The position numbers and the translations under genes were made by a program. From positions 1 to 14,695 of the forward strand of contig CANRQH010000026.1 of the NCBI GenBank assembly GCA_947632745.1: a DNA stretch of 14,695 nucleotides. The letters run 5' to 3'. The stretch is from an uncultured Clostridia bacterium (GTDB lineage Bacteria; Bacillota; Clostridia; TANB77; CAG-508). How positions within the stretch are numbered: position 1 is the stretch's first letter; every line of letters begins with the position of its first letter. Positions 1-6,053 of the stretch are shown here, one piece after another. Below the pieces are notes generated by a model. That model did no database searches, had not been told where the DNA came from, and saw only the letters and a list, made by a program, of their open reading frames with translations.

Positions 1-307
1 TAGTAAAGAAATTGAAGAAAAACAAGCAAAATCAGTATTAAATACAGAAGAAATTAGCTATGTTAAAGAAATAGGAAAAAGAACATTTGAATTTTTCTAT
101 GATAATATAAACAAAGAAAACAATTATTTAATTCCAGACAATTACCAAGAAGATAGAAAAAACAAATATGTAGATAGAACTTCATCTACAAATATTGGTT
201 TATCTTTACTTAGCATTCAAGCAGGAATTGACTTAAATTATATTGAAAAAGATGAGCGGTATAGAGATTTTAAAAAATATTATAAGCACAATAATGAAGT
301 TAGATAA
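1..307 (+). CDS. Glucan synthase (NdvB-like), fragment 1: start of glucoamylase-like domain, 5' end outside window
   Basis: The open frame runs in from the left edge (codons from base 2) and ends at a TAA at 305-307. It encodes the start of the glucoamylase-like domain of an NdvB/ChvB-type cyclic beta-1,2-glucan synthase, including the family signature RTSSTNIGLSLLSIQAG (about 177-231). In this family a membrane glycosyltransferase region (GT84) comes first; it would lie upstream and is not seen. The homology in this frame stops at Glu254-256, just before a CGG codon at 257-259. The next 15 codons before the stop do not resemble the family. The domain resumes one base on, at GGT 258-260. From Tyr-Ile (about 240-245) to the conserved Asn-Trp-Tyr, the family I recall has 30 residues, and the spliced frames give exactly 30, so the shift is +1 with nothing else lost. 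Confidence 0.8.
   Translation, partial: SKEIEEKQAKSVLNTEEISYVKEIGKRTFEFFYDNINKENNYLIPDNYQEDRKNKYVDRTSSTNIGLSLLSIQAGIDLNYIEKDERYRDFKKYYKHNNEVR
257..260 (+). other. Frameshift site 1: CGG-T, +1, in the glucan synthase gene
   Basis: The zero frame reads GAT GAG CGG TAT and the family homology resumes as GGT ATA GAG, so one base (C257) must be skipped. Spacing between flanking conserved motifs fits one amino acid being decoded from the four bases CGGT. No strong Shine-Dalgarno-like spur, homopolymer or downstream hairpin is visible beside the site. Confidence 0.8.
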
Positions 308-2588
308 ATGGAATGGGCATTTATATAATTGGTATAATATAAAAACTATGAAGCCTCTAAATCCAAGATATATTTCAACAGTAGATAGCGGGAATTTTGT
401 GGGGTATTTATATGTAACAAAAATGTTTTTAGAAGAGCAAAATAGGGAAGATTTAGCAGATACAATTAACCAAATAACTTCTATGATAGATAATACTGAT
501 TTTTCAAAATTATATAGTAAAGAACACAGACTATTTTCTATAGGATTTAATATTGAAGAAAATAAATTAACAGATTCATATTATGATTTGTTAGCATCAG
601 AAGCAAGACAAGCAAGTTTAATTGCAATTATCAAAAGAGATGTTGATGTAAAACATTGGAATGCTTTAAGTAGAACACTTACAATTTTAAATAATAAAAA
701 AGGGCTAATTTCATGGTCTGGAACAGCATTTGAGTATTTAATGCCAAATATAAATATTCCAAGATACAAAGGAAGTCTAATAGATGAATCTATTAGATTT
801 GCAATTATGAGCCAAATAGAATATGCAAAAGTACTTGGTACTCCATGGGGAATTTCAGAATCAGCATTTAATGTTAAAGATTTACATTCAAATTACCAAT
901 ATAAAGCATTTGGAATACCATGGCTTGGCTTGAAACGAGGCTTAGCAGATGAAATTGTAATTTCAAGTTATGCAAGCGTACTTGCTATAACAGATAAGCC
1001 TAAAGAGGTTGTAAAAAATCTAAAAAATCTAGAAAAATATGGTATGTTTAATAAATATGGTTTTTATGAAAGCTTAGATTTTTCTTATCAAAGACTGCAT
1101 TCAAATGAAACTTCAAATGCAGTTAAAACCTATATGGCACACCATCAAGCTCTAATTTTGCTTTCTATAAACAACTTAATAAATAATAATATATTTCAAA
1201 CACGTTTTATTAAAAACCCTGAGGCAAAAGCTGTAGAAATATTATTACAAGAAAGGATGCCAGAAACATTTATTGTAACAAAAGAAGAAAAAGAAAAACC
1301 AGAAAGAGGAAAATACAAAGATTATGAAAATTATTCTGTTGTAAGTTACAAGAAAATTGATGAAAGATTAATTAGGTCAAATGTAATATCAAATGGAATA
1401 TACACAATAGGTATAAACCAGAAATCACAAGGATTTAGCAAATTTGGAAATATATATGTAAATAGATTTAAACCAACAGATGACTATAATCAAGGAATAT
1501 TTTTATATGTAAAAGATATTAATTCTAATAAAGTTATAAAAGTAGGAGAAGAAGGTTCTATAGTTTCGTTTATGCCTGACCAGGTAAGTTTTGAGAAAAA
1601 AGACGCTAATATAAAAACAAATTTAAAAATAACAATAGACCCAGAAGAAGCGGTAGAAATAAGGTGTTTAGAAATAGAAAATATAGGCAATCAAGATATA
1701 GAACTTGAAATTACGTCATCGTTTGAGCCAATACTTTCAAGCAAAGAGCAAGATTATGCTCATCCTGCATTTAATAATTTATTTTTAATTTTTGGATATG
1801 ATGTAGATGAAAATATTTTAGAAATAAAACGTAAAAAAAGGAGCAATTCAGAACAAGAAGTATTTTTAGAAACAGCATTTTACACAGATAGTGAAACAAT
1901 TGTGGATAATGAGTTTGAAATAGACAAAGAAAAATTTGATGAAAGAGGAAATTTGAATTTGCCACTAGCTGTAGAAAAATCTATTCCACTTTCTAAAAAA
2001 ATTGGCTTAGTTACTGAACCAATAGCTGTTCAAAGAAAAACAATAAAAATTGCACCTAGAGATAAAAAACATGTTAATTTAATAATTTCAGTATCTACAA
2101 ATAGAGATTTTGCAATTGATAATTTGAAAAAATATAAAAATATAGAAAATGTTAAAAGGGCATTTGAAATATCTAAAGCAAAGGCAGAAGCTGAAAGTAG
2201 GTATTTAGAAATAAAAGCAAAAGATATAGAATTATACCAAAAGATTTTAGGATATATATTTTTTGACAATCCATTGAGGTGCAAGCAAATAAAGAACTTA
2301 AATAATTCTATATATTCACAAAGTGATTTATGGAAAAATGGTATTTCTGGAGACTTACCAATAATATTAGTTAAAATAAAAGATAGTAATGATGTATATG
2401 TAGTAAAACAAATTTTAAAGATGTATGAATTTTTTAGAAGTAAAGATGTACAAATAGACCTAGTTTTTTTAGACGAAGAAAAACACAGTTATGAAAATTA
2501 TGTAAGGCAAGAAATTGAAACAAAAATACTTGATAAACATTTAGGTTTTATGATAAACAAACAAGGTCGGAATCTTTTTACTATCTAA
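258..2588 (+). CDS. Glucan synthase (NdvB-like), fragment 2: glucoamylase-like domain and first GH94-type beta-sandwich
   Basis: This is the second frame of the same gene, about 770 residues up to the next CGG. Visible motifs, in order: GHLYNWYN (about 315), STVDSGNFVGYL (378-413), WSGTAFEYLMP (about 714), GISESAF (849) and YMAHHQALILL (1131-1163). These belong to the glucoamylase-like part. LLQERMP (about 1240) follows, then a beta-sandwich resembling the GH94 N-terminal domain. In NdvB-type enzymes the C-terminal GH94 region controls glucan chain length by phosphorolysis. The nearest ATG/TTG codons at the start (243, 252) have no Shine-Dalgarno sequence, so independent initiation is unlikely. 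The homology ends with INKQG, followed by a CGG at 2568-2570 and a TAA six codons later. No other interruption occurs across these 2.3 kb. An automatic caller would probably start this piece near 243. Confidence 0.85.
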   Translation, partial: GIEILKNIISTIMKLDKWNGHLYNWYNIKTMKPLNPRYISTVDSGNFVGYLYVTKMFLEEQNREDLADTINQITSMIDNTDFSKLYSKEHRLFSIGFNIEENKLTDSYYDLLASEARQASLIAIIKRDVDVKHWNALSRTLTILNNKKGLISWSGTAFEYLMPNINIPRYKGSLIDESIRFAIMSQIEYAKVLGTPWGISESAFNVKDLHSNYQYKAFGIPWLGLKRGLADEIVISSYASVLAITDKPKEVVKNLKNLEKYGMFNKYGFYESLDFSYQRLHSNETSNAVKTYMAHHQALILLSINNLINNNIFQTRFIKNPEAKAVEILLQERMPETFIVTKEEKEKPERGKYKDYENYSVVSYKKIDERLIRSNVISNGIYTIGINQKSQGFSKFGNIYVNRFKPTDDYNQGIFLYVKDINSNKVIKVGEEGSIVSFMPDQVSFEKKDANIKTNLKITIDPEEAVEIRCLEIENIGNQDIELEITSSFEPILSSKEQDYAHPAFNNLFLIFGYDVDENILEIKRKKRSNSEQEVFLETAFYTDSETIVDNEFEIDKEKFDERGNLNLPLAVEKSIPLSKKIGLVTEPIAVQRKTIKIAPRDKKHVNLIISVSTNRDFAIDNLKKYKNIENVKRAFEISKAKAEAESRYLEIKAKDIELYQKILGYIFFDNPLRCKQIKNLNNSIYSQSDLWKNGISGDLPIILVKIKDSNDVYVVKQILKMYEFFRSKDVQIDLVFLDEEKHSYENYVRQEIETKILDKHLGFMINKQGRNLFTI
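2568..2571 (+). other. Frameshift site 2: CGG-A, +1, in the glucan synthase gene
   Basis: The zero frame reads CAA GGT CGG AAT and stops at TAA 2586-2588. Skipping C2568 gives CAA GGT GGA ATC, that is QGGIFLL, which matches the Gly-Gly-(Ile/Val)-Phe-Leu-Leu motif known at this point of the family. Uninterrupted GGTGGA occurs elsewhere in the same gene (for example near 2816 and 3811), so the extra C is not a systematic base-calling error on that string. Confidence 0.85.
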
Positions 2589-5184
2589 AAATGAATTATC
2601 TAAAAAAGATTGGGACGTATTGAACTTTGTTTCAAGTTTTACAGTAGATGCACATTTAGGGGATTTAAATCATTTAGTTTCAGATTTAGAAGAAGAATAT
2701 TTGGCAAGTCACCAAAATATTCCAGAAGAGGATTTTGAGGATATTTTAGAAGAAGAATTTAAACCACAAATAGATATTTTAAATAATGAAGAAATAAAGT
2801 ATTTTAATGATTATGGTGGATTTTCACCTGATGGAAAAGAATACTTGATTAAAGTAAATAAAGAAAAGCGTTTGCCAACTGTATGGTCACATGTTTTAGC
2901 AAATGAAAATTTTGGAACTCTTGTTACAGAAAATATGGGAGGATACACATGGCATAAAAACTGTAGGTTAAATAGAGTTTCAAGTTGGTCAAATAAACCA
3001 CATTTAGATATTCCATCAGAAGTAATATATATGGAGGATTTAAAAACGGGTAAAAAATGGTCGATGGGATTAAATCCAATGCCTGATGAAAATGATTATA
3101 GTATAATTTATGGATTTGGGTATTCAAAATATATTCATGAAAGTCAAGGCATAACTCAAGAACTAGAAATATTTGTTCCAAATGAAGATACTATAAAAGT
3201 AAATATTTTAAAATTAAGTAATAATACTTTAGAACGTAAAAAACTAAAAATAGTTTACTATGTAAAGCCGGTGCTTGGAGAAGAAGAGCTAAAATCAGAT
3301 GGTAAAATAAAAATAAGTTATGATGATAATGCTAATATGATATTTGCAGAAAATCTTTATGAATCAGATTTCAAAAGTAAAGTATATGTATCAAGTAGTG
3401 AAAAAATAAAAAGCTATACAGGAGATAAAAAATTCTTTTTAGGAAAAGGTGGTTTAAGTAATCCAAATGGACTAAAAAGAGTAAGACTTAACAATAATTT
3501 AGGTTTTGGAAATAAATCTTGTATTGCAATTCAAATAGAAGTTGAGCTAGATAGTATGTCTTCAAAAGAAATAGTGCTAAATTTAGGGGCAACAAATAAT
3601 ATAATAGATGGAAAAAATATTAGCTATAAATATAGTAAAATTCAAAATTGCAAACAAGAGCTTGAAAATGTAAAAAGAAAATGGAAAGATATTTTAGAAA
3701 AAGTCCAGGTTTATACTCCAATTGAATCTATAAATATAATGCTAAATGGTTGGGCTTTATATCAAACAATTGTAAGTAGATTATATGCAAGAACAGGATT
3801 TTATCAATCAGGTGGAGCATATGGCTTTAGAGACCAACTTCAAGATACTTTGTGTTTGAAATATATAAATCCTGAAATGATTAAAAATCAAATAATAAAG
3901 CATTCTGAGCATCAATTTATTGAAGGAGATGTAGAACACTGGTGGCATGATGAAACTGAACGTGGAATAAGAACAAGATTTTCAGACGATTTGTTATGGC
4001 TTGCATATTTATGCTTAGAATATATGGATATAACTAATGATAAAGAGATTTTAAATATAAAAACTCCATATTTACAAGGAGAAGTATTAAAAGACAATGA
4101 AGAAGAAAGATATGATAAATTTACTAAATCAAATATTACAGAAACAATTTATGAACACATTATTAGAGCTATAGAAAAATCTTTAAATTTTGGTGAAAAT
4201 GGACTTCCTAAAATTGGCACAGGAGATTGGAACGATGGATTTAGTGAAGTTGGAAATAAAGGAAAAGGGGAAAGTGTATGGCTTGGATTTTTCTTATATA
4301 CAATAATAGATAGATTTTTGCCATATATTGAAGAAAGAGGAGAAGCAGATAGAGCACAAAAATATAAAAAAATACTTCAAGATTTAAAAACAGCATTAAA
4401 TTCTAAAGGTTGGGACGGAAGATGGTTTAGACGTGCATATATGGATAATGGTAGTATTTTAGGAAGCATTGAAAACGAAGAATGTAGAATAGATAGTATA
4501 GCTCAAAGTTGGTCAGTAATATCAAATGCAGGAGATGAAGATAAAAAATTACAAGCGATGGAAAGCTTAGAAAATCACCTAGTAGATAAAGAAAATGGAA
4601 TTATAAAACTTCTTGATCCACCTTTTGCAAATGGTGAATTAAATCCGGGATATATAAAAGCATATCTTCCAGGAGTTAGAGAAAATGGTGGCCAATACAC
4701 ACATTCAAGCATATGGGTAATTATTGCAGAAACACTTTTAGGATTTGGAGATAAAGCAGGAGAATTTTACAGAATGATAAATCCAATAGAACATTCAAAA
4801 ACAAAAGAGTCTGCTAATAAATACAAAGTTGAGCCATATGTTGTAGCAGCAGATATTTATGGAGCAGGAAATTTGGCAGGACGTGGTGGATGGACATGGT
4901 ATACAGGGTCTTCAAGTTGGTTTTATAAGGCAGGTATTGAATATATTTTAGGATTAAAAATAAAAAATAATACTTTAAGTTTAAATCCATGTATTCCAAA
5001 AGAGTGGAAGGAATTTAATATAAAGTATAAATTTGAAAGAAGTATTTATAATATTAAAGTGAGTAACCTAAATGGCAAAAATAGAGGCATAACTGAATTT
5101 AAATTAAATGGAGAAATTATTCAAGAAAAAGAGGTTAAATTAGTAAATGATGGAAAAATTTATGATATTGAAATTATTTTATAA
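2569..5184 (+). CDS. Glucan synthase (NdvB-like), fragment 3: GH94 phosphorylase domain, C terminus
   Basis: This third frame, 871 residues, completes the protein. Read from GGA at 2569 it begins GIFLLSKNEL, which continues the family motif N-x-x-GG-(I/V)-FLL across the joint with fragment 2. A GH94 super-sandwich follows: YGGFSPDGKEYLI (about 2812), WSHVLANENFGTLVTE and the WHKN region (2884-2960). The alpha/alpha barrel carries YQSGGAYGFRDQLQD (3802-3846), HWWHDE (about 3940) and GTGDWNDG, whose first Asp (4225-4227) is the expected general acid. GRGGWTWYTGSSSWFY (about 4879-4926) closes the active site. The protein ends at TAA 5182-5184, five bases before a terminator hairpin. The first possible start, TTG at 2620, lies after the motif and lacks a Shine-Dalgarno sequence. 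A standalone 1,2-beta-oligoglucan phosphorylase is the alternative, but the joint to fragment 2 argues against it. Confidence 0.88.
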   Translation, partial: GIFLLSKNELSKKDWDVLNFVSSFTVDAHLGDLNHLVSDLEEEYLASHQNIPEEDFEDILEEEFKPQIDILNNEEIKYFNDYGGFSPDGKEYLIKVNKEKRLPTVWSHVLANENFGTLVTENMGGYTWHKNCRLNRVSSWSNKPHLDIPSEVIYMEDLKTGKKWSMGLNPMPDENDYSIIYGFGYSKYIHESQGITQELEIFVPNEDTIKVNILKLSNNTLERKKLKIVYYVKPVLGEEELKSDGKIKISYDDNANMIFAENLYESDFKSKVYVSSSEKIKSYTGDKKFFLGKGGLSNPNGLKRVRLNNNLGFGNKSCIAIQIEVELDSMSSKEIVLNLGATNNIIDGKNISYKYSKIQNCKQELENVKRKWKDILEKVQVYTPIESINIMLNGWALYQTIVSRLYARTGFYQSGGAYGFRDQLQDTLCLKYINPEMIKNQIIKHSEHQFIEGDVEHWWHDETERGIRTRFSDDLLWLAYLCLEYMDITNDKEILNIKTPYLQGEVLKDNEEERYDKFTKSNITETIYEHIIRAIEKSLNFGENGLPKIGTGDWNDGFSEVGNKGKGESVWLGFFLYTIIDRFLPYIEERGEADRAQKYKKILQDLKTALNSKGWDGRWFRRAYMDNGSILGSIENEECRIDSIAQSWSVISNAGDEDKKLQAMESLENHLVDKENGIIKLLDPPFANGELNPGYIKAYLPGVRENGGQYTHSSIWVIIAETLLGFGDKAGEFYRMINPIEHSKTKESANKYKVEPYVVAADIYGAGNLAGRGGWTWYTGSSSWFYKAGIEYILGLKIKNNTLSLNPCIPKEWKEFNIKYKFERSIYNIKVSNLNGKNRGITEFKLNGEIIQEKEVKLVNDGKIYDIEIIL

Positions 5185-5188
5185 ATCA

Positions 5189-5229
5189 GTTTGGGGGAGA
5201 CGAATCTAAAAAGTTCGTCTCCCCCAAAC
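5189..5229. terminator. Bidirectional hairpin terminator between convergent genes
   Basis: Perfect 16-bp inverted repeat, arms 5189-5204 and 5214-5229, with a 9-base loop. It begins five bases after the glucan synthase stop, and the convergent gene ends at 5242. Moderately T-rich sequence follows on both sides, so it can serve either strand. Confidence 0.85.
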
Positions 5230-5241
5230 CTTGCTTTGCTT

Positions 5242-5730
5242 TTAAGGCAATCTTGGAATAAGCACTGCTCCTCCAGCAATCTGGTAAGTAGTACCGTCTG
5301 TGGAAGTCATGATATCGTCCTTATCCATGCTTTCCAAATCAAAGGAAATAACTTGAGATGAACAAGGAAAACCAAGACCGATGATGTGGAGCTTCTTTGT
5401 TGGTAAAGCTTCTCTTACCTGAGCGAGATTCTTATAGATACCGCCTTTTTCATCCGATGCAAACGAAAAAAACATTTTAGATTTTGCGTTGCATTTAGGA
5501 TTTACATTATGGTAATCATAGGTAATCTCGAATCTGCCCTCAGGACAAAACATTAGAGGTACGCCATCCTTTATATGGATAGTTCCAATGTAAGATTTGC
5601 CTGTGGGAGGGTATTGAGAAGCATCAGAATGAGTAAGGAAAATAGCGACTACCTTTCCTTTACTCTCCTCGAGAGACAACCGTTTATGAGAATTTAAGTC
5701 ATAAACGTAGGCAAAGTTTAGTGAACTCAT
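5242..5730 (-). CDS. Hypothetical protein, 162 residues, probably horizontally acquired
   Basis: I do not recognise this protein. It appears soluble, with no signal peptide or membrane segment, and is rich in predicted beta strand (for example GKVVAIFL and KLHIIGLGFP). Three Cys stand out, in FCPEG, PKCNA and FPCSS. The ATG at 5730 is supported by AAGGGGG six bases upstream and by a promoter at 5782-5810. Its base composition is clearly higher in GC than its neighbours (mid-40s against below 30% by eye), with TCC, CTC, GTC and GAC codons they rarely use, which suggests recent transfer. Codon 17 is an in-frame CGG (5682-5680) with no sign of a shift: a +1 move there would give an early stop. 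This makes it the one local exception to the CGG pattern. It is monocistronic, ending at a shared convergent terminator. Confidence 0.75.
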   Translation of the reverse strand: MSSLNFAYVYDLNSHKRLSLEESKGKVVAIFLTHSDASQYPPTGKSYIGTIHIKDGVPLMFCPEGRFEITYDYHNVNPKCNAKSKMFFSFASDEKGGIYKNLAQVREALPTKKLHIIGLGFPCSSQVISFDLESMDKDDIMTSTDGTTYQIAGGAVLIPRLP

Positions 5731-5767
5731 AATGAACCCCCTTTTTGGTGCATATAGTAAATAACTA

Positions 5768-5791
5768 TTGGTAACACTATATTTATACCAA
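5768..5791. promoter_or_regulatory. Candidate operator overlapping the -10 box
   Basis: Inverted repeat TTGGTA (5768-5773), 12 bases, TACCAA (5786-5791). It covers the -10 element of the promoter above and its transcription start, which is a typical repressor position. The arms are only 6 bp, so chance is possible. Confidence 0.35.
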
Positions 5792-5810
5792 ATTTTTGGC
5801 TAAAAGTCAA
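5782..5810 (-). promoter_or_regulatory. Promoter of the 162-residue hypothetical gene
   Basis: On the minus strand TTGACT (5810-5805), a 17-base spacer, then TATAAA (5787-5782). It lies about 50 bases upstream of the start codon and immediately follows the T-run of the tRNA-Met terminator, so this gene is transcribed separately from the tRNA. Confidence 0.75.
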
Positions 5811-5818
5811 TAAAAAAT

Positions 5819-5859
5819 AAAACTGACATATTTCAAAATAAGTGAAATATGCCAGTTTT
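5819..5859 (-). terminator. Intrinsic terminator of tRNA-Met
   Basis: Arms 5819-5835 and 5843-5859 form a 17-bp stem with a 7-base loop. The single non-Watson-Crick pair is A-C when read on the plus strand but a G-U wobble on the minus strand. A U-rich run follows on the minus strand (5818-5809). Both points assign it to the minus strand, 16 bases after the tRNA 3' end. Confidence 0.88.
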
Positions 5860-5874
5860 AGTTTTAAAAAAAAT

Positions 5875-5951
5875 TGGTAGCGAAGGGGAGATTCGAACTC
5901 TCGACACCGCGGGTATGAACCGCGTGCTCTAGCCAACTGAGCTACTTCGCC
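5875..5951 (-). tRNA. tRNA-Met (anticodon CAT), elongator type
   Basis: Read on the minus strand this is a 77-base cloverleaf with CCA encoded. The acceptor stem is GGCGAAG with CTTCGCT (first pair G-U), the D arm GCTC/GAGC, the anticodon stem CGCGG/CCGCG around loop TTCATAC, and the T loop TTCGAAT. The T stem has one A-C mismatch. The CAT anticodon also fits tRNA-Ile2 (read after lysidine modification). The overall sequence resembles clostridial elongator tRNA-Met more closely, and the G1-U72 pair is not the unpaired C1-A72 of an initiator tRNA. Confidence 0.95.
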
Positions 5952-5964
5952 ATAAGCACTAACT

Positions 5965-5993
5965 ATTATAGCTAGTTTTTTCTCTTTTGTCAA
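5965..5993 (-). promoter_or_regulatory. Consensus sigma-A promoter of tRNA-Met
   Basis: On the minus strand TTGACA (5993-5988), a 17-base spacer, TATAAT (5970-5965): both hexamers are perfect consensus. The -10 box is 13 bases from the mature tRNA 5' end. Confidence 0.92.
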
Positions 5994-6013
5994 GAGGTTT
6001 GGTGATTTTTCCT

Positions 6014-6047
6014 AAAAAAACTGCTGACAAAAGTCAACAGTTTTTTT
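6014..6047 (-). terminator. Intrinsic terminator of the SWIM/SNF2 helicase gene
   Basis: Stem 6021-6028 with 6033-6040, loop of four, flanked by seven A and seven T. It starts a few bases after the stop codon (6056-6054) on the minus strand. One pair is a G-U wobble only on the minus strand, which fits that orientation. It insulates the tRNA-Met promoter from readthrough. Confidence 0.88.
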
Positions 6048-6053
6048 ACTAAA

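Noticed and set aside
257..2571. prfB-like stimulatory elements (Shine-Dalgarno spur, downstream hairpin) at the CGG sites
   Set aside because: No shared spur or structure is seen. Site 2 has AAGGT adjacent but sites 1 and 3 have nothing comparable, so the CGG itself is the only common signal.
243..5184. Three or two independent genes instead of one glucan synthase
   Set aside because: The downstream pieces lack ribosome binding sites and start inside conserved motifs, and the motif spacing fits one continuous protein.
5727..5993. 88-codon open frame on the minus strand containing GEVAQLARARGSYPRCREFESP
   Set aside because: It is the conceptual translation of the tRNA-Met gene, a well-known false ORF pattern.
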